From Stercorarius parasiticus (Eukaryota > Chordata > Aves > Charadriiformes > Stercorariidae), in NCBI GenBank assembly GCA_013396915.1, contig VWZL01002502.1:91797-155796 (forward strand): DNA of 64,000 bases, in the 5' to 3' direction. Below the pieces are notes generated by a model, which saw nothing but the letters and a program-made list of their open reading frames with translations, made no database searches and was not told where the DNA came from. The position numbers and the translations under genes are program-made. How positions within the stretch are numbered: position 1 is the first letter of the stretch; every line of letters starts with the position of its first letter. This document shows, one piece after another, positions 1 through 12,600 of this stretch.

Positions 1-159
1 TACCTCCTTCAAAAATGCTGCTAAAATAATTGTCTTACAAGCCCTGCCACACATGCTAAAGGGATCGAACACTCATAGTTTAAAGGCATAAGGTATCCAT
101 TCAGCTTGAAAGAAACATAACCAGGTCAGCAAGTTTAAGGAATTAATCTTCTTCCTTAC

Positions 160-359
160 CCAGAATTCTGCTTTGCCATTGCCTTTCTTGCATCGCTCCG
201 CCAGGACTGACACACCTACAGTCACTTCAGATAATGGTTCTTCTGCTGCTTTCATGAGAACAATCTGAATCACCCGTCCTTCGTAAATGTGGGCGTCAAA
301 AGTTGATTTCCATTCCGGATACATGGTAGGTTTCTTCTGAACTAGAGTTTTTCCTCTCT
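160..359 (-). CDS. PRKCD: PRKCD coding exon, second half of the C2 domain (residues 39-105)
   Basis: This internal exon of protein kinase C delta encodes residues 39-105. Read on the minus strand, it opens after a cag acceptor at 360 and supplies the last two bases of a Glu codon whose first G comes from the upstream exon. It then runs through [19 protein letters not shown] and on to KAEFW, ending with a donor reading TGG|GTAAGG. At 200 bp it restores the frame exactly, and residue numbering matches mammalian PKC delta without indels. PKC delta is a calcium-independent, diacylglycerol-activated Ser/Thr kinase. Its C2 domain is known to bind phosphotyrosine, and the residues implicated there (K48, T50, H62, R67) are all present, as are Y52 and Y64, reported Src-family phosphorylation sites. 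PKC theta is the closest alternative, but the segment [19 protein letters not shown] fits delta. The remaining 159 bases to the left edge are intron, and the gene continues beyond the window. Confidence 0.97.
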
Positions 360-3300
360 CTGAAAACCACGCAAAAAAAAAAAAAAAAGGACAGAAACTG
401 TAAAATCAAATAATGTAGATCTAGTAATTAAACTGAACAAAATAAAACAAAAGAGAGAATCCTTGTACTGAAACCAAAAGCAGACTGGCAACTTTTTGTA
501 CTGTGGCTGGGACAAAGTTTAAATATTCAGTTCAAACATCCATGACTTGGAAGGAAAAGCTCACTCTGACAAACACGGCATGCAAAGGAAGCGAAAGTGT
601 TAACATTCAGCCAGAGAGACCAGGAGAGACAAATCCCATTCTGGAATTCAGAAGCTGGTTTAGTCGGTCAACTTGACAAGAGTATTTGCATGGCTGCTTT
701 CTGGTATCAATCTCCATGATGTGTCGCCTAATGAATACCTGCTGCTCTAAGATAAATTAAGATACATCTCACACTGACCTAGTTTAAATTGAAACTGGTG
801 GCTGAGAGATGAAAAACTTCACATTTCATTAATCTACTTCCAAGTTATCCCAACATTTCACTTCTATTCATAAGTCACTCTTCTTGGCATTGTACTCTGT
901 CTCTGCCACAATTGCTACTTTTTAAAGCATATTACAAAGCCTTATCTGTCCTCTGTAGCACATGCAGACTTTGTGTAGTTAAATAATAAGGAAAAGGCTG
1001 AAGGAACCTCAAAAAATGTCTTAATTTTTTTGTAACATTTAGCCAGCCTCCCATAAGAGTGTCTCCGCAGATTCCTTCCTTAGGAGTTTCACAGTGCTTC
1101 ACTATTATTAGATGGATTTTTTTCCTAATACACAGCTTCACTCTCTCGCTACCAGTTAAGCTAATTTCTTCCTGTCCTTAAATCAAGCACAGAAAACAGC
1201 TGTATCAAGCCTTAGCATATTTCTAGATCTGGGTCTCTTAGTCTTATCAACACATCCAAAATGATACTGCCTCCTAAGCAACCACATCCAGCACTTCACC
1301 GTGACACTGGCACGTGATGCCACCTCCCCAGTTTTTCTCTGTGATTTGCTGCCGACCAAATTATTCCCCATTTGTGCTCAGGTAACTGCATATAATTTTG
1401 TACATTCTGCACATTCTGTACATTTAGCAAGATCATTTGTTGCAATAAAAGTGCTTTCTAAGTGCCTCTCCAACTCTGAATGATCCATTTTTCCCTTAAG
1501 TGTGTAATCTGTTCTTATGATAGCAAGGCAATGGCAAAGCAGATTAAATAGCTGGACCCTTCCCCAGGAAGCTGCAGTACGGTCTGCCACTTAAAATTAG
1601 CAATAGAATTTACATTCATTTCAAGGAAGGAAGAATTATATATGTATTATTTTAAAATCTTCCTGGAAACTCGAGGCAAAGTTTGTGTTCATTCATTACT
1701 AACTTGCTCGATGCACTCCACTTAATTGTGCTGAGCTATCCGAACAAGAGTAGCAAATACTGTCCTTGTACTTCTTTATTAGGGAATGCCTGCCAACAAC
1801 AGCATTACAAATTACAACTTTGACAAGTAGACCTAAGCCTGCTTGCCAAAGGGCATTCTGAAATGCTCAGAAACAGCCACCTGAGGACCTCCTCCATTTC
1901 AACACAAACTTGAGCATTCCTCCTCTACTCAGTCAAAAGCTTTTGTCTTGAATTCAGGGAACACTGCAGAAAGAAAGACTCAAATTCTTAGCAACACGAA
2001 CTTACTTCCAGAGCCCTGCACTTGGTATTCTTAACTATAGAAGAATTTGGACTTATGGTGAAAATATATAGGGAAAGCTCAAACAAAACACAATTTAGAG
2101 ATTATTAGGATGGACAATAAAAGTGAGGGGTAATTAAAAGCAGGCTGTCTGCACAGCAAGGCTTTTACACTAGCCTATTTTTTGGATTGCTAAAGCCACA
2201 CCCCTTCATCAAAAATGGCACGCTTCAGGAGGTATCCTTGGGATTATGAGAAATGCAGAACCTCTGACAATAATTCAGGGTTTGCAGAAGCAGCAGCAGT
2301 TTACAGAGTAGTTGGTAATACTCTGTAGGATTCTCAGAGAGGGAGAGAACTATTTCAGTCCATTCACAGGACTCTCCCTTTCCCATGTGCCAATTAATTG
2401 CTTTGATCAGTTACCGTATACATTTTTACCCTATGTAAAAATGAAAGTAGTCATCAGAATTACCAGCAACAACTTCCAGCCTGCTTTTGTAATTAAAATC
2501 ATACTAATCAAGATTTGTCATGGATCTCACTGCCTGCCTGCAAATGAACACTTAAGTGTCAGCAAAGAACAGGCTTTAAGAACGCCACTGTTCTTACCCA
2601 TCTTGTATTCAGGCCTCCTTTGTTTCTCTGCTGACACTACTGGCTTCAAAAAATTGTATGCGTTTGCAAATTGGCTTATTGCCAAGTCATTAGGCAAATG
2701 ATTGTCTTCTTCCTATACAATAAGCTTTTCCTTGATCATGTTTCAGCATGCAAATCCAACAAAAGTTATTCCAGATCTTGTCAAACTCATAACGGGAGCA
2801 TCAGCTTCTTTTCCCCGATTACCCCAACTGGTCACTGCTCCAAGGTTCACTGCACCCTCCTCTCCTATTTTTCAGTACTTCAAAGACACTTGCAAGCAAA
2901 GAGGAGAAACATTGGGACAATTCTACTTTTCAAAAGGAGATAGGTGGAAAAAAAGTGGATTTATTTAGACCACTTCCACCTCTCTGCACATTTAGTCAGC
3001 TGCAACACTTTCAAGACCATTTCTTCAGAGGTTCTCCCAACAGGCTAGGAAACTGCTTCTTTGGAGCTTAACACGTTTGCTTGATGACAGCATATTCTGG
3101 AAGGGACACTGCACCTTCTGTTTGAAGTCTAAATGCGGCTTTTACCTCAGCAATAAGGGGAAAGCCCAATCATATTGTGATGAAGAAGAAAAGTCATCCT
3201 TTCCTGCGTTCCTTGATGTTTTGTGAAGCCATAAATGCAGGATTAGACGACTGCAGTCTAACCCAGTACAGCAATTCCCTCTCATGCTGTTTGACTGCAG

Positions 3301-4058
3301 TGATGCGTTCCAGCTAAATGTCACAAAATATTATAAACCTTTGGACCAGTTTCTATAAAGAAGCGATCTTTGAAGGCTGAGGGCCTGCTGAACAGGGAGG
3401 TGCTAACAAGACCTTGGGTGCAAGTAATTCCAAACAAATAATTCTGCCAAAATGCTTCAGTTACTACAAAAACAACAAACTACACTCCTCATTGGTACCT
3501 ATCCTCAAAGTCAGCAGAGATCATTTACTACTCTGTGCTTGAGGATGGTTTTCTCAAACCTGCTGCAGTTCAGATCCCTCTTCCTGTCACTCCACCACAC
3601 CACTCTCTCCCCTGCAGAGCTTCTGCAAGAGCAGTCTGTCACTTGCAGAACTGGGGAGAAGAATGCTTTATTTAACAGTTGCAAGCCTTTGTCATGCAAA
3701 ATTCATAACTCACCTTAACCTATGCAAAAGTGACATTTCAGCTGCTTCACCACATATTTTGTGAATAGTTGTGTGTTGGTGGTGAAGGAAGAAACTAGAG
3801 CTCTTGGACTTCACCCTACCGACTGCTGAGCACTCTGGCCACAGCACAAGAAAGCACTAATAAAAAAGTCCTGTTTTAAGGTGGGAATAGAGACAAAAGT
3901 CATTGTTATTCCTCCCACTCTGAAAGAAAAGCTCACCTTGGAAGTGCTTGGCATGACAGGAACAGCAGGACTCATTACCATTCATAGACTAAGAGGTATT
4001 GCAGTATTTCTCAAGAACTTATTCATATTCAGAAAAGCATCACCATTTGTAACCTCAC
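360..4058 (-). other. PRKCD: PRKCD intron between the first two coding exons
   Basis: This 3.7-kb intron is bounded by GT (4058-4057) and AG (361-360) on the minus strand. The acceptor side has a run of 16 T on the minus strand (373-388 as A on the plus strand), 13 bases upstream of the AG, acting as the pyrimidine tract. I see no further exon, RNA gene or recognisable interspersed repeat. The ORFs of 60-130 codons inside it have no recognisable protein features. Confidence 0.9.
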
Positions 4059-4173
4059 CTGTAGTCAGTGCTTCCTTCATCTTGATAGCACAGAAAGGCT
4101 GTAGTTGTTCCCCTTGATTCTGCACAGGTCCCAGCTCAAAGGAGTTGAAAGATATCCGTAAGAAAGGGGCCAT
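4059..4173 (-). CDS. PRKCD: PRKCD first coding exon, start codon and first part of the C2 domain
   Basis: This exon carries the start codon of protein kinase C delta and residues 1-38, beginning [15 protein letters not shown] and ending [13 protein letters not shown]. It finishes with one G of a split Glu codon before a donor reading ACAG|GTGAGG, and this phase joins perfectly to the exon at 160-359. The start is supported by the conserved novel-PKC N-terminus, a favourable context (G at -3, G at +4) and an acceptor only 20 bases upstream. These residues form the first strands of the C2 beta-sandwich. The calcium-coordinating aspartates of classical PKCs are not expected in this subfamily. 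The variable loop after FELG (residues 16-25) differs from mammals, as is usual, while both flanks are conserved. An open frame continues past the donor into the intron but has no homology and should not be annotated. Confidence 0.97.
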
Positions 4174-4193
4174 TGCTCACAATGATACACAAC
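4174..4193 (-). other. PRKCD: PRKCD 5' UTR segment and splice acceptor of the start-codon exon
   Basis: Twenty bases of 5' UTR lie between the start codon and a strong acceptor. On the minus strand the acceptor reads as a pyrimidine-rich tract (cttctctttacttctttg) followed by cacttag. The UTR therefore continues in at least one more upstream, non-coding exon. That exon is not identified with certainty; the best location is the CpG island near 41.2 kb. Confidence 0.85.
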
Positions 4194-4369
4194 CTAAGTG
4201 CAAAGAAGTAAAGAGAAGTCAGAGAGTAACAGACCAGGTCTGAGACTTGTGAGAAAGCGATACACATTTCTTAGCAGCCATCATAGCTGATAGACTCCAT
4301 CCCCTAAAGTCTGCAAGTCTAGAATGCGGCTTTGAGACCATGAGCCTTTACTAAAACTGGTACATACTG

Positions 4370-4388
4370 AAACAAACAAACAAACAAA
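4370..4388. repeat. (AAAC)n microsatellite
   Basis: Short tandem array of AAAC units in PRKCD intron 1, about 19 bp, uninterrupted. Confidence 0.85.
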
Positions 4389-6639
4389 AGTAACATGTAC
4401 AATCAAAGACTGAATTTAAAACAGCCTCTTAACCATACCCTGTTACAAGTAAGAAGCAGTTACGCCTCTGACTTAGACCTTGCTCAATTTTTAAACAGAG
4501 GCCCTATTCATTAACACACAAGTATATAAACATTCTTATCAAATAAGTAGTTCATAAACTAATAGACAGATTGTTTGGTGTTTTTTTAAACATTTTTTTT
4601 CTTCATACCTGGAATGAAGGGTGCGTGGGGGGGAAAAAGGGAGGAAGAAGAGTTTTGTCTGTTCTACATGTTCCTTTCCCAGTATCTCTTAAAATGCAAG
4701 GAGGGAGAATTAGGAGGAAAATTAATCATCCAAAGCTCACATTATTTGGTTGCTTTTTAAGTACACATTATTTTCTTTTTTAATTGCTACACAGCCTCAA
4801 AGATTCACAGGCAGAATTCTAGGCACCTCAATAAGCAATCAAATGGCAAAAGGAATACCTTTGGTTAATTTTATTTTTAAAGATTACCTGAGAAACTAAA
4901 ATTTTATTTTTAAATATTATCTGAGAAACCATTGAATCTACATATTATTTCTGGACACTGCAGGAAAAACTACTACCAGATGTACAGTAAGGGTAACATG
5001 TCCTTAAGCATGATCAAGTAATTGCACTGCATATGAGCACTTGATCAACATTAGCAACCTGCATAATTGGTTCATACACGAGTTCACACTTAATTTCTCA
5101 CTTAGATACACACACAGTTACAGAAATTCCTGAAACCTAGTTGTTTCACTGGATAAGCACGCATTTTGTTTTTCATACTTAATGTGGAAAACAATGTACG
5201 TTCCAAATACCACCACCAAACTGAAACAACTACAATATCACTCAACTTCTCTTCAAGCAATGGTTTCAGGTGGCAGTGACTAATCATAGAAGGGCATCCC
5301 AGATCTAATGATTCAAACTGTGAGGCTCCACACCTGCACATACCAGGCAAACGGAAGAGGCAGAAGAAACTTCAGCACTACAGTGTCACCTGGTTTAACC
5401 TGTCAGGAATTACAAGAATCCAAACCACCTGTAATTTCTAAGTCAGCAAACTGGTGTTTCACTACAGCCTTCCCTCGTTCTCAAGAGCTCCTGAACTTAG
5501 AGCAGATTTCAGTTTACAATTCACAGCACCTTCAGCAATGGCGTTAGCCCTGCAGCTTGTATGTCAGTATTGTTTTGTGAAGGAAAAATTACCTATGCAA
5601 AGGGTAACAGAAGACAGTCATTTGCTAGCAAGGGAATCCTAGTACAATCAGAGTATGGGGGATGCACAGAAGGACAGATTAGGAGTAAAGAGTTAACAAA
5701 GTAACTCAACAAAGTAAGTATGAAAAAAAATAAAGAATTGAAACTGGGCTGAGCTGGCCTTTTGACTGTAGATTGTTAACCAGCTCAGTCAAGCAGCACT
5801 AGGAAGAACATTTCAAGCAATCCTGCACATGCTTGCCTTTTTTTCTTTTTTTTTTAAATGTAAAGACATCGACCTGAGAAGCAATTAACATTCCTTTTAC
5901 ATCTCTTAAGGCCCAGAACAGCCATTTAGATAAAAGACTGTGAAATCACAGGCTTTGCAGCAAGACAGCTCCTGACACCATTATTTGCACATCATGCAAT
6001 CTCCCTGTGTGGAGACCGTTCTCAATAAATGGAAAGATGTTATGACTCTAACATTTATTGAGCTAGTTTTTATTAACTGACTGTTTCCCTACTTTCTTTT
6101 CTGTAGAGCAACACAAAGTTAGAAAGCAGGTTTAGGATTACTTGGCACACCATGGCTTATCCCACTGAAGAACTGAAAGCGACGACTGCAATTCACATTC
6201 ACGCAGATGGCCATCCAGACTAGCAATAAAATAACACAACTTCCCCACTAATCCACTGGTTATTACAGCTTGGAGCACCATTTGATGAGACAAATAAAGA
6301 AAAATACACAGCTTTTGTAAAAATTAATAAATACCATCCGATACCTCACTTTCACAAATGCAACATGAACACAATGCTCATCAAGAGTTTTAATGAGGAA
6401 CACATTTTAGCTGCTCAAGAGACTTTGTGCTCACTATGTTTGGAACTACCCTCAAGTGACTGGCTACGTGGCTTGCCAACCCCGGATCACATACAGTTAC
6501 TGCTCAATATGGATGTAAAAGAAGCCAGATTTCATCATCATTCACCTCTGGGGAAACAGCTTTAAGACCCAATTAGGCCACAGGTAGAAACAAGCTGGGA
6601 AGGTCAGTATGGAGCTCCCACTGGAAAGTTTATTTGACA

Positions 6640-6690
6640 GAATCACAGGACTGCAGGATAATTCTGGCTGGAAGGGACAGCCCAGCTAGA
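6640..6690 (-). mobile_element. Degraded CR1 LINE 3'-end fragment
   Basis: The plus strand reads agaatcacaggactgcagg followed by ctggctggaagggacag. This resembles the reverse complement of the CR1 3' terminus (agaatcatagaatggtt... ggttggaagggac). Only about 50 bp is alignable by eye and it is clearly diverged, so this is an old minus-strand relic. A RepeatMasker run would settle it. Confidence 0.45.
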
Positions 6691-9600
6691 ATTCACAATT
6701 TCCAGTAAGTCTGGGACTACACTAACAAAAAATTGGAAAGCACTGACAAAGCTAAACTAACAATTGCACGATTTGACTCCGACCATCTGACTTGAGCCAA
6801 TGTTAGTCCTGAAAGAGAATACAAGGCTTTGACATTTACTTCTTTAACTCCCAATTAACAGCTACAATAGAAACAGGTACAATGCATATGCATTTTGAAT
6901 AATCCCACAATCTTCCTCATTTCTGATGGCCAAATCATCTGAAGGCCACATTTTCAGCTCTGCTTCTTATTTTTGAAAGTGGTTATTTCTTTTAGTTTCA
7001 TTGTACTTGGCTTCAGTGCAATCTCAAATAGTCACTCAGAAATGCTAGACTCAAGCAATTCAGCAGTTAGGAGAAAACACCAATATCCCAGAATTTCTGA
7101 TGATGTTCAAATGCGCTCAGTCCAAGGTCACTGTGAAACTAGAAGGTATCTTTTTGCTTTTCCATTTAACAACAACTTAAAAAAAAAAAAATCTCAACAG
7201 CTTATTTTCACATAACAAACTACCTGTTCCTGCCAAGTTTCTCTACCCTTATACATTTTGCTTTAAGTGGCTTCATGCAAAATCTCACTATACATGATAG
7301 ACTACACTGTTGACGCAGGGAGGTTAAGTGAGAAAGGAGGATTTGGATTTGCTCCTCAGGTACATTTTCCAATCCTTGTCTATGCTAAGATACCGCAGTG
7401 AGATAGTTGACAAGTATCAGCTGTACTGCTGTAAACAAAAACATACTCCACTAAATCTGGTTTTGGCAGTGAAACTCAGTGAAAGAGATTCATTTTAATT
7501 CAACAGTTTCTCAAAATCCCTGCTGAACACGCTCTTCCAAAGTTCTGTCATATTTGAAAAGCAAAAACATCAAAAGCAATACATATGTTTTGCTTGTTGC
7601 ATTTCAGACAAGAGTCCCTCTCTAGTCTCCATGACTATTTCAGAAGTGACACAAGCAGCGCTGACTCTAGTTTTAAGAGCTGTATCTGTCAAGAACTGAA
7701 ACTGCCATAAAACACCAGATATGAATTGAGGATTTTACAATCTACTCATGCAATCTGCATTGCTGCTATGAAGTATTAAAGCCAAACTATTTTCCCTGAA
7801 GGGTGTGATTTTATCCAAACCAAATGGTGGAAAAACTGAGATGCAAACTCCAAAAATAGTGCAAGTCTAAATTACAGGTTCAGTATCTCAAACAGTCTCA
7901 AAGTCATGTGCGATCTGAAAAAAAAAAAAAAGCTGGGGGCAAAATCTGCCAGTAACATTATCCTATATGAAGTACACGGTGATGGCCACGCTGATTCGGA
8001 GTACACCATCGAATGCTGTCCACCACATTATTTGTTTTGTCAAGGATCCCTGATCTCCCCTATTGCAAGCTAAAACCATGTTCTGCGCTATTCTGGGATA
8101 GATTCTGCAAAATCCACAGTAATTTCCAAAATCCACTCTTCAAAATTGAGAGCTTTTGACTATCTAATATGAAAAGAAAATGAACTATATTACTACCAAC
8201 TCTAATACACATGGAGCAAGGGGGGGGAAATTAAAACATCTTCACATCATCAATGTCAACTTCTACTGGATGAACAAATATTCAGTTTTCACATGGATGT
8301 GTTTGTAACACACAGTTTTAAAGAAATCTTCATAATAAATGAAAGTCTTAACTATTCCAAGGAGAATTTTCACAAGATTTGCTAGCACAAAATTCACGTT
8401 AGATTAAAAATCTTCATGCAAACACAAGGGACAAAGGCTAAATTCTGTTGTTTCTGCCCTGCCACCAGCGCACAGCAGCTACCAGGGACTCATGCTGCAA
8501 CTTGTCAGGGTTCCTCTGTTGCTGTAATTCTGCCTCATACGAAACAGTGAGGGCAAGCCACCTCTAACACAACCCAGAAACAAAGAGGCGGTTGTGACTT
8601 TTACACAAAGCAAGAAGTAACATCAAAGCAATGGATCATCTGGAGGAAATGCTGACACAGGCCAACCACCGAGCACTGAAGAGAATAAAAAACTAATGGC
8701 CCCAGAGCGCAGATTGTTCCATCACTGATACGGGACTATATATCCAAGAGAAATACAAATAAGAAAACTCCACTGCTGATTTCCTTGTAGTAGTCTGTAA
8801 AACATTTTGCAAAGGGACATAAAGCTGCACACGCAGGTCATGGCTTTTCCACGCTGTCTCACAGAAACGCTCGGGATGGCATGAAATGACTGCTTTCTGC
8901 TTAGCTCCTTGCTGAGGCTGCTTCTAAGGTCAAAACAAATGCTTTGAGGAACACCAACACTGGTAGCCAGCACCACTCATAGCTGACCAATTGGTGTTCT
9001 TCCCTGAAAAAATGCAGCAGTAACTTGTTTCTTTTTTAAGATGCAAAAATACAGATTATTTCCAACTTGCAGGTTTGTGGGGTTTTTTTAACACATGGGT
9101 TTCCTGTCCTCCATTCTGACAATGGACAAGGTGTTCAAGAAAGACAGCTGCAAACTATTGCCCAACTTATTGCCCCCACATCACTTTCACAAACACGAGC
9201 AAGGACCTCCTTCCTCTTTTGTACAGCCTACAAAGGCGATTATGCTACTTTCCTGGCAAGAATACAGGAAAGCCTGCAAGTAGAAATGCTGGAAGTGTGA
9301 TTAGCATCCTTCACCTGCGCACACCGTTAATGTGCACGTTATGGTTTTTTTGTTCCCAGGTATGCTGCTTTACGCTTACATTACAGGAAAACTCATACAA
9401 AGCAGACAGGTTGGCTATGGCTCTTGAAGAACTCCCTTCACAGATTTCTTTCAGCTGACAATCAAAATAATCCCCTCTGCAAGAGAGAAGAAAAAATACC
9501 CTTTGCTGCTAACCACTGTCTACATTGCACGCCTAGAATTAAGTCTGCAGAGAATTTTAGCAGGTTCTGTTGCAAGCCCTGGCCTCTATTTGATGCTCTG

Positions 9601-12600
9601 TGGGAAGGAGTAAGTCTAAAAGGGAAGTCAGTTTAAAACAGGCTTATCGCATTTGCTGTTATCAACCTTGTCAAGAAGATACACTGCAGGATTCTTTATC
9701 AGCTGGACTTCCCTGAGCACTACTGCTATCCAGCTGAAGCCTAAAAAACATAACCAACACCAAATCACTATACATCATGATGCTGAATGCTCACAGCTGC
9801 CACACATGGCAAAAAACATTATCTGCAGGTGCTGCTTTGAAAGCTTAAAAATCCACAGAGGGTTTGAAAAGTGTTCTCCAAAAACGAGGGTTAAACCCAC
9901 ACGTTGCACATAGGTCCCTGCAGGAAAAGGAGAATTCTCCAAAAGTACTGCCCCTGCATCCGCATCACTCTTGCTTTTATTTAGGGTTAGCCATTAAGGT
10001 GCAATGATCTCCTATGAATAGTTTAATTTACGCCAGTTATTAATTTGATTCGTCTATGGAATCCAAGAATGGTTACTGGAAACATTAAGTTTCTCATCAA
10101 CTATTTTGATAAACTATCATACAGAGAAGATTTTTGCAAATAAAAGAAAAATAAACCTTAAAATTAGAACTGTAAGACTATACACTTGTGAAACCAAAAT
10201 ATATCCATTAGATAACAGTTAACAAAATAGTTATCTTCCAAAAGTCAAGCATGAAAAGAGCATCTTTAAAACAGCCCAATAGCTCAATTGCCTACAATTT
10301 CTGCAGTAATATTTCTAAAACAATGTATCTTCAAAAGATGTTTTAAATAATTACATCTGTATGTACAAATAATGTACATAATATGTACATTAAGTACATA
10401 AACAGGACTATGAAAAGTGAGAAAAGATGACAAGACACTTAACATCACAATTCAATTTACTTGCTGTTACATTTATTGCCAAATGAAATTTTTTTCTGGT
10501 TCATAATTTCAAAATGACAATTCTATATACTAAATTTTAGTGTAAATTCTGTAAGTTTTGGGGTTTGCTTTGTGGTTTTTTTTTTTAGATAGTACATGCA
10601 GAACGGTTCACAGAATCCTACAAACGTAGATTGGAAAAAATGTAGTTACCATTTCCTTCTTTCCCCCCCAGTGTTTTCTTTCGGATACTTCTGCTTTTGT
10701 TGCATTAGGACAAGGCTAGAAACAGAAACAATGACATAATAAAATCTATCACTGTTTGTGTTGCAATAGTCTGGAGAAAATCCATCTAGATAAGCCATGT
10801 AAGCAAGAGATATTCCTTGGCTTCATCCCTCTCGGCCAGAAGCACAGATAATTCTGAGTTTCCACGCCTTTTTTGCATGCTCAGCAGTCCGCAAACTGCC
10901 TGAATTTATGGCTGCCATATAAATTGTTGATGTTTCCCCAACACTTTCAAGGCCAAAAAAAATTACTGATACTTTCCCTATCATTATTATGAGAAACTTT
11001 TCAAAATACGAGCATCAGAAACCTTTTCCTGAACCTCTTCCTTTCAATCTTGGCAGCGCAAAGTCCCAAGAAGCTTTAGGGGAATGCAGATAGCAGGCAA
11101 GCAACAACTAAAGCAGACCTGATTTTATGGGGTTTTTTGGAAGACATGCAGCCCAATTTTTTTGAGCATATGATAACATATGAATCTCAGTAGCAACAGT
11201 TGATTGTTCTTGAAGTGGTTTCAAGTGCGTTGAGTAAGACAGATCTGGGTTTTACACTAAAAGATCAGTAAGTTGAGGAAATTTTGGACTCCAAAATAGG
11301 CAGCAGGACAGGCTGTTACGCAGCATATGCTGCAAGATAAAAAAAGCATTTTACACTGAATGTCCTTTTTTGGAAAGGGAAAAAGAACATTTGGAGCAAT
11401 AAAGTTGGCTTTTTCAATATTCCACAGCTACTACTTAGGGGGGAGAGGGGCAAAGCACCGTCAGCTGCTTTTTCTTTAGAAGTGTATATGAAATAGCCAT
11501 TTAGATACTTTTTTTAAAAACAAAACAAAACAAATCAAAACCCTCCCAAGTTCTCCTTCCTCTTTGAATGCACAGAACTAAACAGTAGATGAAAGCACTG
11601 CAGACACACTGTTTTTCACCATTACCAAAATCAAGTCTGAAACAAAAGTGCAGATAAATCCTTTTCAGTAACTTCAAACCCAAACATCAGACATTAAAAA
11701 CATGCAAGAGAAGAAACATGGCCTGAAGCCCAAAGACCGTTCATTATTTCTGATAGCGCAAGCCGGTATAATTTGATAAGCAGCAACTGCAACAACATGG
11801 AAGGATTAATGGATCTGGCTGGCTAGCCAGACCCTTCTGAAGCTCTAGGTGAGTGAGCAATTCATTAATATCAACTCACATTACGAAATGGGAGCATGTC
11901 CAAAATATTAGATAGGAGGCAAACCATGCTTTTTCTCTACGCATGCATGATTTAGGACTAATTAGGAAACTTTTTTTTTTTTTTTGACATGGGGAGTAAG
12001 TAGAAGGCTTTTTTTCCTGCAATTAAATAATACAATCTCCTCCATGCAAGAGGAAAAACCTAATAGGTGAAAGGGATGAAACTTTATTTGTTCCATACCA
12101 TAATACACTCTGGAGCCAAGCCATACTCCGGTTCTGGCTCTACGTCACCAAACAGAGCACTGGATGCCTTCAGCAAGTCTGAGCCCCTGACTAGCTCTCG
12201 ATCCGCACTTCCTCAACAACGTTCAAGGAATTTGCCAGTATTAAGTCAGCACAACTAAATTGCAAAACTGCACATCAAGTTTACCATGTGAATATGAGTC
12301 CTCCAAAGGAAGCATGCCGTTCTGCAAGAGGGTTCATAGATATTTTTGTCACAACCAGTGCACTGCAAAAGCTGAGCTACTCATACAGCTTTCAGAAGTA
12401 CCAAACCAAAGGAAAATAGCCAAAGAAAATACAATATTGTGTACAGTATCTGTTTAGGTATCACTGTAATCAAGTGGGCAGGGATGCAAAATCAGGCATA
12501 TTCCATTTGCATCCTTTAATGGAGGAGACACACACCAAGCCCATCCTTCAGCGCCATCCTCACTCTTGCTGAGTATTTTGATCTAGGGTTTGGTATAACA

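Noticed and set aside
10600..10650. Possible second degraded CR1 end
   Set aside because: cacagaatcctacaaacgt followed by attggaaaa vaguely recalls the CR1 terminus, but the match is too short and diverged to call.
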